Below, piece after piece: positions 8,502-17,682 of a stretch of DNA of 64,000 bases. Numbering within the stretch: position 1 is the first letter of the stretch; every line of letters starts with the position of its first letter. Under the pieces are notes generated by a model. That model was not told the origin of the DNA. It saw only the letters and a program-made list of their open reading frames with translations, and ran no database searches. Source of the stretch: Alphaproteobacteria bacterium. GTDB lineage: Bacteria > Pseudomonadota > Alphaproteobacteria > Micropepsales > Micropepsaceae. The stretch covers positions 1 to 64,000 of the forward strand of contig WGNJ01000017.1 in NCBI GenBank assembly GCA_016124635.1, given 5' to 3'. Position numbers and translations under genes: made by a program.

Positions 8502-8600
8502 CTAGAGGGATTCTGTGTGTCTCTGGTCCACATGTTGGGTTCGCGCGTGTTCTTTACTCCACATATGCGGCGCACCTAACCTGCATGGAAAGCGGGGGAA

Positions 8601-11600
8601 ATGATTCGTATGCGGCCCGGTGTACCGTGGAACGTGAAAGGCATTGAGGCAGATGCGCGCGAGGCTGCCCAGGTGGCGGCGCGGCGTGCAGGCGTCAGTC
8701 TCGGCGAGTACCTTACCCAGCTCATTATGAGCGAAGGGCGCGTCATTCCCTTGCCGCAGCAGGGGCTGGCGCAGCCACAGGGCTACACACAGACGTATCA
8801 GCAGAACTCGGGAGTAGCGGCCGACGGTACCTGGGGGCCGACGACCCAGTATCCGCCTGCGTCCCAGCCGACAGCTTTTCGACAACCCACAGCTTTCCAG
8901 CAGCCTCAGCCACAAGTTTATCCCCAAGCGGTGCCGCAGCCTCAACTGCAGGGCCAGCAGCAATCGCGCGATCCGCTTTCGAATGCGGCGCAGATTTTGG
9001 ACTCGCAGATCCGCGGCAGCGAATTCACGGTCGTGGCGCACGGCCTGCGTGAATTGGCGGATCGGTTGGAGAGTTCCGAACGCCGCGCACAGCAGGCGAT
9101 TTCAACGATCAATCAGTCGGTAACTCAACTCGGCGACCGCATCGACGCGGCCGAGCGCGTGAAGCAACTCGCCGATGTCGCGTTCACAAGCGCGGCCGAT
9201 GCGTTGGCACAGGCTGCGCGCGATCAAGCGGGCGCTTTCGACTCCCTCGAGGCGACGGTCCGCAATCTGTCGAACCGCATCGGCGAGATCGAGCGCGGTG
9301 CGCAAGGATTGGCCGGGGCGGGCAAGGAAACCTATCAGCGTCTCGAGCAAAGCTTCGAGCAGCTGAAGACTCAATTCCGCGATGCCGAGCACAAATCGGG
9401 CGACGCAATGGCGGCGTTCGATCAATGGCAACGCCAGCTCAGCCAGCGCATAGACGCGACCGAGCATGCCGTGACGCGAATGGTGACGCCGGATTCCGTG
9501 GCGCGGCTCGAAAATGTCATCACCACGCTGAAGGCCGATTTCATCGAGAGCCATGGCCGGGCGCGGGAAGAATTCGGCTCGCTGACGAATTTCTTGCGGG
9601 AAGTCGGCACGCGCCTCGAAAAGGCCGAGAAGGTCATCGCGAGCAATACGTTCGGTCCGCGCATCGATGCACTCGATGCCCGCCACAACGCGCTGATCGA
9701 AGAAACGCGTCAAGCGTTGGCGACGGTCGACACGCGTATCGCGCAAGCGACCGCGAACGGCGTGCAGACGCAAGAGATGAAAGCGCTGCAATCGTCCGTG
9801 GACGAGCTGTCGCAAACAGTCACGGCACTGTCGGCGCGCGTCGACGCGTTCAGCGATCCCAAGCGCGGGCCCATCTCGGATACGATCGGCGCCGTTCAGT
9901 CCACGCTCGAGGCGATAACGGCGAAGATCGAGGACGGCGAGCGTCGGCAGGCCGAGTCTGTGCAGACAGTTTCGTCGGCGCTCAAGAGCATCACCAATCG
10001 TCTTGAAGAGGCCGACAAGCGACAGGCTCAGACGTCGCAGACCGTCAACCGGCGCCTCGACGAGTCCGATCGCCGGTTTGCGGAAGCGGACAGGCGCGCC
10101 GCCGACTCTGCAGGCGCGATCGAAGATGCGCTGAAGGCGTTGACCCAGCGCGTCGAGACGTCGGATCGCAAGCACAAAGAAGCTATTGCGAGCTTGCGTT
10201 TGACGGTGGACGGATTGGTCGCAAAGGCCGCCGCTGACGCATTACCGTCGCATTCGGCGTTCGCGCAGGCGACTATCGCCTCGGCGCCGCTGTCGAACGC
10301 GCCGCCTTTCAGCTCAACAATCCAGGCGGAACCAATCGCGGCGGCACCGCCGCCGTCCTTCGACGTGCCGCCGCCATCGAGCGTTGCACCGCCGCCGATG
10401 TCGAACGAAGCTGCTCCACCTCCGTTCGAAGCGCCCCCGCCGCCGGCACCTACGACGATCGACGAAGGAATGACGGTTTCGGCGCTGCAGACGATTCTTT
10501 CCGGCACCCTTTCCTCGAACACCGACGCGCCACCGTCATTCGAGCAATTCGAGCCGGAGAAATTCGCGGACGAGTTGCCACCGCACGACTCGGTTCCGGA
10601 GGCGCAAGACGAGGCACCGCCAAAGAAAGAAGATTTTCTGTCGCAAGCTCGCCGCGCAGCGCAAGCCGCGGCGCAAGCCGAAGCCGAGCGCGGGGCGAAA
10701 GGAAAGCGGCCGGCGTTTTCAACTTCGACCGGCGAGCGGCTGGCAATCACGAAGCTCAATGTCGGGCGCCTCTTGATTATCAGCCTCGCGGCGATCGCCC
10801 TTGTCGGCGGCATCTTGGCGTTGGTGATGACCTTTCCGAGCGGCTCCGGCGACGAGCCGAACCGGCCGGCGCCGGGGGCGAGTATCGGCGAGATGCTCAA
10901 TGGCTCCGGACCGTCGGACGCGTCCGAACAGCAACCGCCCGAGTCCGGGGCGACGTCCTCGCAAGACAGCGCTGCGAGCGCGCCCGCTCCGGCCACCGAG
11001 TTCACCTCGGGTACGTCCGCATTGCCCGGAGCGCCGGCCGATCCCAGCAGCGTCGTTGCCGGCGGCGATCCGGCTGCGCAGATGGCGTCCCTCGAGGCCG
11101 CAGCGAATGGCGGCGATGCGAAGGCGCAGTTCGTGTTGGCGCTGCGTTATGCCGAAGGCCGCGGCGTCGACAAGGACGTGGGTAAGGCGGCGGCTCTCGT
11201 GACGCAATCCGCCAACTCGGGTCTCGTCGTTGCGCAGTACCGACTGGGCGCACTCTATGAGCGCGGCATCGGTGTGACGAAGAACTTGGCGGAAGCGAAG
11301 AATTGGTATGAGCGCGCGGCGCTGGGCGGCAATCGCAAGGCGATGCACAATCTGGCCGTCCTTTATGCCGACGGCACCGGGATCGGGCAGAACTATGTCG
11401 AGGCCGCGAAGTGGTTCAGGCAGGGCGCCGAGCACGGGGTTACGGACTCGCAGTACAATCTCGCGGTGCTCTACGAGCGGGGCATGGGTCTCGACAAGAA
11501 TCCGACCGAAGCCGCCAAGTGGTTCGCGATCGCGGCCGGACAGGGAGATACCGACGCGGCAGCAAAGCTCGAGCAGCTGAAAAAGACGATGAATCCGGTC

Positions 11601-11690
11601 GAGCTCGGCAACGCACTGGACGGCGCCAAGGCGTTCCAGGCGAAGCCGGTTGACCCAGTGGCCAATGACGTCCCGGCGTTCCCGGGCTGA
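8601..11690 (+). CDS. PodJ-like polar localisation protein with Sel1 repeats
   Basis: A 1029-residue protein with the layout of alphaproteobacterial PodJ. The N-terminal motif (WNVKGIEADAREAAQVAARR then SLGEYL) is typical of this group. A Gln/Pro-rich segment spans about residues 50-130, a long coiled coil about 150-540, and a Pro/Ala-rich linker about 550-690. One transmembrane helix follows at about 724-747, then a periplasmic tail with four Sel1-type repeats at about 827-995. By family it would be an inner-membrane scaffold marking a cell pole. It has a GGGGGAA ribosome-binding site. CtrA-type and GANTC sites upstream fit cell-cycle control. Annotation as a generic SEL1-repeat protein is possible; no typical peptidoglycan-binding domain is seen at the C-terminus. 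Confidence 0.8.
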   Translation: MIRMRPGVPWNVKGIEADAREAAQVAARRAGVSLGEYLTQLIMSEGRVIPLPQQGLAQPQGYTQTYQQNSGVAADGTWGPTTQYPPASQPTAFRQPTAFQQPQPQVYPQAVPQPQLQGQQQSRDPLSNAAQILDSQIRGSEFTVVAHGLRELADRLESSERRAQQAISTINQSVTQLGDRIDAAERVKQLADVAFTSAADALAQAARDQAGAFDSLEATVRNLSNRIGEIERGAQGLAGAGKETYQRLEQSFEQLKTQFRDAEHKSGDAMAAFDQWQRQLSQRIDATEHAVTRMVTPDSVARLENVITTLKADFIESHGRAREEFGSLTNFLREVGTRLEKAEKVIASNTFGPRIDALDARHNALIEETRQALATVDTRIAQATANGVQTQEMKALQSSVDELSQTVTALSARVDAFSDPKRGPISDTIGAVQSTLEAITAKIEDGERRQAESVQTVSSALKSITNRLEEADKRQAQTSQTVNRRLDESDRRFAEADRRAADSAGAIEDALKALTQRVETSDRKHKEAIASLRLTVDGLVAKAAADALPSHSAFAQATIASAPLSNAPPFSSTIQAEPIAAAPPPSFDVPPPSSVAPPPMSNEAAPPPFEAPPPPAPTTIDEGMTVSALQTILSGTLSSNTDAPPSFEQFEPEKFADELPPHDSVPEAQDEAPPKKEDFLSQARRAAQAAAQAEAERGAKGKRPAFSTSTGERLAITKLNVGRLLIISLAAIALVGGILALVMTFPSGSGDEPNRPAPGASIGEMLNGSGPSDASEQQPPESGATSSQDSAASAPAPATEFTSGTSALPGAPADPSSVVAGGDPAAQMASLEAAANGGDAKAQFVLALRYAEGRGVDKDVGKAAALVTQSANSGLVVAQYRLGALYERGIGVTKNLAEAKNWYERAALGGNRKAMHNLAVLYADGTGIGQNYVEAAKWFRQGAEHGVTDSQYNLAVLYERGMGLDKNPTEAAKWFAIAAGQGDTDAAAKLEQLKKTMNPVELGNALDGAKAFQAKPVDPVANDVPAFPG

Positions 11691-11765
11691 ATTGGGCAGC
11701 TCCATCGCGACGAATTCGCTTGTCCCGCGGACGGCCGGTGTCGAGAGCGTAAATCTTCCTCCTGG

Positions 11766-11778
11766 GTGACAACGTCAC
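11766..11778. promoter_or_regulatory. 13-bp palindrome upstream of the TauE/SafE permease
   Basis: GTGAC-AAC-GTCAC, an inverted repeat with perfect 5-bp arms, about 100 bp upstream of the permease start. It could be an operator. No regulator is adjacent, so this is tentative. Confidence 0.3.
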
Positions 11779-11792
11779 GTAGCCATGGCGCG

Positions 11793-11815
11793 TAACCGAG
11801 TGTAAGGCTCGGTTA
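11793..11815 (+). terminator. Hairpin downstream of the PodJ-like gene
   Basis: An 8-bp perfect stem (taaccgag / ctcggtta) with a 7-nt loop and no T-run. It lies between the PodJ-like gene and the permease and may act as a weak terminator or as an mRNA 5' structure of the permease transcript. Confidence 0.35.
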
Positions 11816-11879
11816 TGGCATGCTGTCAGTGCGTCCGGCGCATGCTTTCAACGCTCCCTTTGGCAGTTCTTGCGGCCCC

Positions 11880-12803
11880 ATGGAGATCTATCTCCCCATT
11901 GCCGAAATGCCGGTGAACATTTTGTTCATGATCGGGCTCGGTGCGGCCGTGGGGTTTTTGTCGGGCATGTTCGGCGTTGGGGGCGGGTTCATCCTGACGC
12001 CGTTTCTGATGTTCTTGGGCATTCCGCCGCCGGTCGCGGTGGCGACGCAATCGACCCAGGTCGTGGCGTCCTCGGTGTCCGGCGCGCTGACGCATCTGCG
12101 CAACGGCACCGTCGATTTCAAGATGGGCGGCATCCTGCTCATCGGCGGCTTTTGCGGTTCGATCGCCGGCATTGCGCTGTTCAACGCGCTCAAAGCCGCC
12201 GGCCAAATCGATCTGTTCATCGCGCTGTCCTACGTCATCTTCCTGGGATCGATCGGCGGGCTGATGTTCTGGGAGAGCTTGGGGGCCTTGCGGCACGGCG
12301 AGTCTAAGGTCGGCGCCTCAAACCGCGGACCGGGGGCTCACACGTGGATCCACTTCCTTCCGCTCAAGATGCGGTTTCATCGCTCGAAGCTCTATATCAG
12401 CGTCATTCCGCCCATCGTGCTCGGGTTCTTGATCGGCCTGTTGTCGGTCGTCATGGGTGTCGGCGGCGGCTTCATTTCGGTGCCGGCGATGATCTACCTG
12501 CTGCGCATGCCGACCTCCGTCGTCGTCGGTACGTCGCTGTTTCAAATCACCTTTATCGCCGCGTTTACGACGATGCTGCATGCGGTGACGAACCATACGG
12601 TCGATGCCGTGCTTGCGATCCTGCTGATCTTCGGCGGCGTCATCGGCGTTCAGTTCGGCGTCCGCTTCGGCGCCCGCTTGCGCAGCGAGGTGCTGCGCTT
12701 GGCGCTCGCCGGTCTCGTCTTGTTCATTTGTGCACGCCTTGGCGTCGATCTGATCCTGCCGCCATCCGATCCCTTCTCCGTCGTGTCGGAGACGGCGGAA
12801 TGA
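11880..12803 (+). CDS. TauE/SafE (TSUP) family sulfite/organosulfonate-type permease
   Basis: A 307-residue inner-membrane protein with about eight hydrophobic segments. It carries the paired family motif GMFGVGGGF near residue 30 and its internal repeat GVGGGFISVP in the second half, which reflects the duplicated TSUP fold. Members move sulfite, sulfoacetate, taurine-derived or other small anions; the substrate is not identifiable here. The start MEIYLPIAEMP is chosen because the first membrane helix follows directly; an upstream ATG at 11820 would add 20 poorly conserved residues. The stop overlaps the start of the next gene (ATGA), so the two are coupled. Confidence 0.88.
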   Translation: MEIYLPIAEMPVNILFMIGLGAAVGFLSGMFGVGGGFILTPFLMFLGIPPPVAVATQSTQVVASSVSGALTHLRNGTVDFKMGGILLIGGFCGSIAGIALFNALKAAGQIDLFIALSYVIFLGSIGGLMFWESLGALRHGESKVGASNRGPGAHTWIHFLPLKMRFHRSKLYISVIPPIVLGFLIGLLSVVMGVGGGFISVPAMIYLLRMPTSVVVGTSLFQITFIAAFTTMLHAVTNHTVDAVLAILLIFGGVIGVQFGVRFGARLRSEVLRLALAGLVLFICARLGVDLILPPSDPFSVVSETAE

Positions 12804-13558
12804 GGATCGGCGCGCTGCTCTTGCTCATTCTGATGTCGGCGTCATCGGCGCGGGCGGAGGAGCTGGCAGCCGGCCTTTCCCGAGACGATATCAAAATCAG
12901 CTCCAGCTTCACTGGCACCGATCTCGTGCTCTTCGGCGCGATCGAGTCGGAGGGTGCAGCGATCGGCACCGTGGCGGATCGCGACGTCGTCGTCGTCGTC
13001 CGGGGGCCTAACGCGCCCGTGACCGTGCGGCGCAAGGAGCGTTTGGGTCCGATCTGGATCAATCGCGATCAACGCCAATTCGTGGGCGTTCCCAGTTTCT
13101 ATTTCGTCGCTTCAACGAAGCCGCTCCAAGATATCGGCGATCGGGCGACGCTCGACCGCTACCATCTCGGCCTTGCTCATCTCGACTTCAACCCGCCGCC
13201 CGGGACGGTGATGCCGCCGGCGGATTATCGCGCGGCGATACTGCGCCAAAAGGCGCGCGGCGAGCTCTATAGCGAGCAACCCAACGGCGTGCAGTTCATC
13301 TCCGGATCGCTGTTTCGCACGACGATCGCGTTGCCCTCGAACTTGCCGAGCGGAACCTACGACGTGAACGTCTACTTGTTTCGCAAGCGCGAGATCGTGA
13401 CGGCGTTTTCGACGCCGCTAAGAATCGGGAAGACGGGTGTCGAGCGCTGGCTTTTCAAATTTGCAGCGGACGAGCCTTGGATCTACGGGTTGCTGGCAGT
13501 GATGCTCGCAGGGCTCGCCGGCTGGATTTCCTCTCTCATCTTCCGTCAGCGACAGTAA
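12800..13558 (+). CDS. TIGR02186-family exported membrane protein
   Basis: A 252-residue protein with an N-terminal signal peptide (MRIGALLLLILMSASSARA), a beta-rich periplasmic domain and one C-terminal transmembrane helix (about residues 225-247) followed by a short basic tail. It overlaps the TSUP permease by 4 nt. This pairing (TSUP permease then TIGR02186 protein) is a known conserved alphaproteobacterial arrangement, so it is probably an accessory or periplasmic partner of the permease. The function has not been assigned. The frame extends far upstream, but that part is antiparallel to nothing and overlaps the permease, so the ATG at the overlap is used. Confidence 0.82.
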   Translation: MRIGALLLLILMSASSARAEELAAGLSRDDIKISSSFTGTDLVLFGAIESEGAAIGTVADRDVVVVVRGPNAPVTVRRKERLGPIWINRDQRQFVGVPSFYFVASTKPLQDIGDRATLDRYHLGLAHLDFNPPPGTVMPPADYRAAILRQKARGELYSEQPNGVQFISGSLFRTTIALPSNLPSGTYDVNVYLFRKREIVTAFSTPLRIGKTGVERWLFKFAADEPWIYGLLAVMLAGLAGWISSLIFRQRQ

Positions 13559-13633
13559 GCCTCTTGAAGCCGTACCGCGCGGATCGGCATAAGATCGGCC
13601 CAAAGCTCGCTCGTTTTCCAGGATTTGAGATAG

Positions 13634-14137
13634 ATGCGCGTACTGATGATCTTGTGCTTGGCGGCCGTACTTTCCGCGTGCTCGTCGACGATGGACGAGG
13701 ATTTGGTCCTCTCCGACGTGCCGACGCCGAAGGTCGAAGAGCCAAAGCCAGACATGTCGCGGCCCGACGGGGTGCTGGTGTCGCTCTATACGTCGTACTT
13801 CACTGTGCTCAACAACGGCGGCGCGGCGCAGCCAGGCAATTACGTCGACAAATATTTTACGCCGGACCTCGCGGCGAAATATGCGGCGGCGTCGGGTAAG
13901 CCGAACAGTCCAATTACGTTCGACATCTTCATCAACGCCCGCGAACACCACGACCTGACGCTGGGCGAAATCAAGCGGACGCTGGAGAACGCCGATCACG
14001 CGATCTACGACGTGCACTTCACGAACGACGATGAGGAGCAAAAGGTTCGCATCGGCATGATCCACGTGGGCGGCACCTGGCAGATCACCGACATCGACTA
14101 CGGACAGGGCGTCTCGCTCGCTGGTTTGCTGAAATAA
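13634..14137 (+). CDS. Hypothetical lipoprotein
   Basis: A 167-residue protein with a short lipoprotein signal (MRVLMILCLAAVLSAC, lipobox LSAC, Cys16). The mature domain includes a segment around VSLYTSYFTVLNNG and ends with HVGGTWQITDIDY, a pattern reminiscent of DUF3828-like secreted domains where a small alpha/beta unit ends in a W-x-I-x-D-I strand. The family assignment is weak. It is a single gene followed by a hairpin with five Ts. It is probably an envelope protein of unknown role. Confidence 0.72.
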   Translation: MRVLMILCLAAVLSACSSTMDEDLVLSDVPTPKVEEPKPDMSRPDGVLVSLYTSYFTVLNNGGAAQPGNYVDKYFTPDLAAKYAAASGKPNSPITFDIFINAREHHDLTLGEIKRTLENADHAIYDVHFTNDDEEQKVRIGMIHVGGTWQITDIDYGQGVSLAGLLK

Positions 14138-14156
14138 CAGCTAGCCTGCTCAGGAG

Positions 14157-14179
14157 AGGGGCGGGAAACAGCCCTTTTT
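14157..14179 (+). terminator. Rho-independent terminator of the lipoprotein gene
   Basis: A 6-bp stem (aggggc / gccctt-type pairing with one G-U), an 8-nt loop, then TTTTT. It lies 20 bp past the lipoprotein stop and just before the MerR operator region. Confidence 0.6.
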
Positions 14180-14186
14180 GATGCAG

Positions 14187-14202
14187 TTGACGTTTACGTC
14201 AA
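14187..14202. promoter_or_regulatory. LiuR-like MerR operator
   Basis: TTGACGT-TT-ACGTCAA, an inverted repeat with perfect 7-bp arms, 61 bp upstream of the MerR gene start. It closely resembles the operator reported for LiuR, the MerR-family repressor of branched-chain amino-acid and fatty-acid degradation in proteobacteria (TTTACGT-NN-ACGTAAA type). It probably lies in the promoter of the whole 14264-21807 operon and mediates autoregulation. Confidence 0.65.
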
Positions 14203-14263
14203 CGTCATCTAGGTTCACCGCAGGATCACGCGGTAACCCCCGCACGCCTGAACGGGTGATGCC

Positions 14264-14710
14264 ATGCGCACCTTTTCGATCAGCGAGTTGGCCGAAGAGT
14301 TCGGCATAACAGCGCGCACCATTCGATTCTACGAAGCCGAAGAGCTGATTGCGCCACAGCGGCGCGGACAGACACGCATCTACTCGCCACGCGATAGAGC
14401 GCGATTGATCCTCATCCTGCGCGGCAAGCGCGTCGGCTTCTCGCTCGCCGAGATCAAAGAGATGCTCGATCTCTACGATATGGAAGGCGGGCGGGCCGTG
14501 CAGCTGGCGCATGCGCTCAAGAAGTTCGATGAGCGCATCAATTCGTTGGAACAGCAGCGCGCGGACATCGAACACTCTCTCACGGAACTGCGCGAGGCGC
14601 GCGCCAAGATGGAGATCTTGCTCGGCGGGCTGAGCGAGGACACATCTACGGGCGTCGAGGCGCGCCCGCGTCTCGTCGGCTATGGTCTGACCCCCGACCA
14701 CCGCGACTAA
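14264..14710 (+). CDS. MerR-family regulator, LiuR-like
   Basis: A 148-residue MerR-type regulator. The winged-helix domain occupies residues 1-70 with the family motif [14 protein letters not shown], followed by a dimerising coiled coil (about 75-125) and a short C-terminal tail with no cysteines suggestive of metal sensing. Lack of metal ligands, the LiuR-like palindrome upstream and the acyl-CoA dehydrogenase 16 bp downstream all point to control of acyl-CoA catabolism. The effector is probably an acyl-CoA or related metabolite (inference). Confidence 0.87.
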   Translation: MRTFSISELAEEFGITARTIRFYEAEELIAPQRRGQTRIYSPRDRARLILILRGKRVGFSLAEIKEMLDLYDMEGGRAVQLAHALKKFDERINSLEQQRADIEHSLTELREARAKMEILLGGLSEDTSTGVEARPRLVGYGLTPDHRD

Positions 14711-14726
14711 ACAAAGGCAGCTCCCG

Positions 14727-16523
14727 ATGCCCAGCTACAAAGCCCCGTTGCGCGACATGCGTTTTGTGCTGAACGAGGTCTTGGACATTCAGCGCTATTC
14801 GAATTTGCCTGGCTTCTCGGACGCATCGCCCGATGTTGTGGATGCGATTCTCGAAGAAGGCGCGAAGCTTTCTGAGAAGGTGCTGCAGCCTCTGAACGCC
14901 GTCGGCGACCATGAAGGGTGTAAGCGCAACCAAGACGGCTCGGTGACGACACCGAAGGGATTCAAAGAGGCCTACGCGCAGTTCGCCGACGGCGGTTGGG
15001 TCGGGCTGACGTCGGTGACCGAATTCGGCGGGCAAGGGTTGCCGGCGGTCGTCGGTCTCGCTTTCAACGAAATGGTGTCGGCGGCGAACATGGCGTTCGC
15101 GATGTATCCGGGGCTGACGCACGGTGCCTACTCGGCTCTGCTGGTGCACGGAAGCGAGGAGCAGAAGAAGACTTATCTACCGCATCTCGTGTCCGGCAAA
15201 TGGACCGGCACGATGAATCTCACCGAACCGCAATGCGGCACCGATCTCGGGCTGATGCGCACGAAGGCCGAGCCGCAGGCCGACGGTTCATACAAGATCA
15301 CGGGATCGAAGATATTCATCTCGTCGGGCGAACACGATCTCGCGGAGAACATCATTCACCTGGTGCTCGCAAAAATCCCGGGTGGGCCCGAAGGCATCAA
15401 AGGCGTTTCACTGTTCGTGGTGCCGAAGTTCTTTGTCAACAAGGACGGCTCGCTCGGTAAGCGCAACGCGGTGATGTGCGGCTCCATCGAAGAGAAGATG
15501 GGGATCCACGGCAATTCGACGTGCGTGCTCAACTACGACGGCGCGACCGGCTGGCTGATCGGCGAAGCGCACAAGGGCATGCGCGCCATGTTCACGATGA
15601 TGAACGAGGCGCGGCTCGGCGTCGGCATGCAGGGCTTTTCGCAATCGGAAGTGAGCTATCAGAACGCGGCGCAGTACGCGAAGGACCGCCTACAGGGACG
15701 CTCGCTGACCGGACCGAAGGCGAAAGACAAGCCTGCCGATCCGATCATCGTGCATCCCGACATCCGCCGCGTGCTGATGAGTCAGAAATCGTTCAACGAG
15801 GGCGCGCGGGCGTTTCTCTATTGGATCGCGCTCCACGGCGACTTGGCGCACAAGTCGCCCGATGAGAATGTGCGCGAGCACGGCGAGGACTATATGGGCC
15901 TCTTCACGCCGGTGCTGAAGGGCTATCTCACCGACTTGGGCTTCGCGAATTGTGTGAACGCGCAGCAAGTGCTGGGCGGACATGGCTATATCCGCGAGTG
16001 GGGCATGGAGCAGTTCGTGCGCGATGCGCGTATTGCGATGATCTACGAAGGCGCAAATGGTATTCAAGCGCTTGACCTTGTGGGCCGGAAGCTCGCTGCC
16101 CACGGCGGGCGCGCCGTGTTCGCCTTCTTCAAGGAAGTTGACGAGTTCGCGGCGCAGAACAGCGGCAACGCGGAGGCCAAGCGTTATATCGACGCGGCCG
16201 TTTCCGCGCGCAAACAACTCGAAGAGGCGACCACTTGGCTGATGAACAACGGCTTGTCGAATCCTGACAATGCCGGCGCGGCATCGACCGATTACCTTCA
16301 CCTCTTCGGTCTGACTGCGATCGCCTATATGTGGGCGCGCATGGCGGTCGTGGCGAATGCCAAGCTCAAGAACGGCGCCAACGGCGACGCCGAGTTCTAC
16401 AAGAACAAGTTGGCGACGGGGCGCTATTACGTCGAGCGCGTGTTGCCGGAAGCGGGCGCGCATCTGGCGCGTCTCAAGACCGGCGCCGAATCCGTAATGG
16501 CGCTCAACGCGGAGGCTTTCTGA
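14727..16523 (+). CDS. Acyl-CoA dehydrogenase, long C-terminal-extension type (DmdC/FadE-like)
   Basis: A 598-residue flavoprotein, longer than the common 380-residue enzymes because it carries the C-terminal extension of the DmdC-like group. It begins [20 protein letters not shown], the characteristic start of that group. The FAD/substrate motif [13 protein letters not shown] is near residue 156, and [12 protein letters not shown] near residue 440 contains the expected catalytic glutamate. It oxidises an acyl-CoA to the enoyl-CoA. DmdC itself acts on methylmercaptopropionyl-CoA, but the fatty-acid operon context makes a medium- or long-chain acyl-CoA more likely. Its TGA overlaps the next ATG. 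Confidence 0.9.
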   Translation: MPSYKAPLRDMRFVLNEVLDIQRYSNLPGFSDASPDVVDAILEEGAKLSEKVLQPLNAVGDHEGCKRNQDGSVTTPKGFKEAYAQFADGGWVGLTSVTEFGGQGLPAVVGLAFNEMVSAANMAFAMYPGLTHGAYSALLVHGSEEQKKTYLPHLVSGKWTGTMNLTEPQCGTDLGLMRTKAEPQADGSYKITGSKIFISSGEHDLAENIIHLVLAKIPGGPEGIKGVSLFVVPKFFVNKDGSLGKRNAVMCGSIEEKMGIHGNSTCVLNYDGATGWLIGEAHKGMRAMFTMMNEARLGVGMQGFSQSEVSYQNAAQYAKDRLQGRSLTGPKAKDKPADPIIVHPDIRRVLMSQKSFNEGARAFLYWIALHGDLAHKSPDENVREHGEDYMGLFTPVLKGYLTDLGFANCVNAQQVLGGHGYIREWGMEQFVRDARIAMIYEGANGIQALDLVGRKLAAHGGRAVFAFFKEVDEFAAQNSGNAEAKRYIDAAVSARKQLEEATTWLMNNGLSNPDNAGAASTDYLHLFGLTAIAYMWARMAVVANAKLKNGANGDAEFYKNKLATGRYYVERVLPEAGAHLARLKTGAESVMALNAEAF

Positions 16524-17680
16524 TGTCGGTGCTGGAAGTCGAAAAGCCGTCGTACATGACTGAAGATCTGCAGATCTTCGAAGGCGAAGCGCGCAAGTTC
16601 ATGGAGCGCGAGTGCGTTCCGCATGTCGACAACTGGATCAAGCAGCATCGTGTCGATCGCGAGGTTTGGAACAAAGCCGGCCGCGCGGGGCTGTTGTGCG
16701 CTTCGACGCCCGAGGAGTTCGGCGGACCGGGCGGCACTTTCGCGCACGAGGCCGTGCTGATCGATCTGCTCGGCAAGACCGGGGCCGACGGCTGGGGCAT
16801 CGTCCTGCACAACGCGATCGTGGCGCCGTACATCCAGCACTACGGCTCGGACGAGCAGAGGAAGAAGTGGCTGCCGAAGCTTGCATCGGGTGAGTTGGTC
16901 GCGGCGATCGCGATGACGGAACCGGGAACGGGTTCCGACCTGCAAGCGGTAAAAACGACCGCGAAACGCGACGGCAATCACTACCGTATCAACGGTTCGA
17001 AGACGTTCATCACCAACGGTGGCACCGCGAACTTCATTGTCGTCGTGACCAAAACCGATCCGACCAAGGGCTCGAAGGGCATTTCGCTCGTCTGCGTCGA
17101 AACGGACGAAGTCGAAGGCTTCCGCCGTGGCCGGGTTCTTGAGAAGATCGGGCAGAAAGCGAACGACACGGCCGAGCTATTTTTCGACGACGTGCGCGTA
17201 CCGACGTCGAACCTGATCGGCATGGACGAGGGCATGGGCTTCGTGCAGCTCATGCAGCAGCTGCCGCAGGAGCGGCTGATTATCGCGTTGCAGGCGATGG
17301 CGGTGATCGAGCGGGCGCTCGAAGTGACGATTACCTATGTCAAAGAGCGCAAGGCGTTCGGAAAGCCGATCCTCGATTTCCAGAACACGCAGTTCAAACT
17401 CGCTGAGTGCAAGACTGAGGCGACGGTCGCGAAGGTGTTTTGCAATCACTGCACAGAGCTGCATCTGGAGAAGAAGTTGACGCCTTACATGGCGTCGATG
17501 GCGAAGCTGTGGCTCACCGATCTGCAGTGCAAGATCGTCGATGAATGCCTGCAGCTGCACGGCGGCTACGGCTATATGAACGAGTATCCGATCGCGCGCA
17601 TGTATGCAGACAGCCGCGTGCAGAAGATCTACGGCGGCACGAACGAGATCATGAAACTTCTGATCGCGAGGAGCTTGTAG
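16523..17680 (+). CDS. Acyl-CoA dehydrogenase
   Basis: A 385-residue acyl-CoA dehydrogenase of standard length. Motifs: MTEPGTGSDLQAVK (substrate/FAD side), RKAFGKPILDFQ, LHGGYGYMNEYP and the C-terminal IYGGTNEIMK, where ACADs of this group bind FAD and hold the active site. It oxidises acyl-CoA with transfer of electrons to ETF. TGATG overlap with the preceding dehydrogenase indicates coupled translation. It is different enough from the first dehydrogenase that the pair probably covers different chain lengths or branching. Confidence 0.93.
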   Translation: MSVLEVEKPSYMTEDLQIFEGEARKFMERECVPHVDNWIKQHRVDREVWNKAGRAGLLCASTPEEFGGPGGTFAHEAVLIDLLGKTGADGWGIVLHNAIVAPYIQHYGSDEQRKKWLPKLASGELVAAIAMTEPGTGSDLQAVKTTAKRDGNHYRINGSKTFITNGGTANFIVVVTKTDPTKGSKGISLVCVETDEVEGFRRGRVLEKIGQKANDTAELFFDDVRVPTSNLIGMDEGMGFVQLMQQLPQERLIIALQAMAVIERALEVTITYVKERKAFGKPILDFQNTQFKLAECKTEATVAKVFCNHCTELHLEKKLTPYMASMAKLWLTDLQCKIVDECLQLHGGYGYMNEYPIARMYADSRVQKIYGGTNEIMKLLIARSL

Positions 17681-17682
17681 CC

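Noticed and set aside
12344-12799. Extended start for the TIGR02186 protein
   Set aside because: It would overlap the permease gene and consists of Arg-rich shadow sequence; the signal peptide begins at the ATGA overlap.
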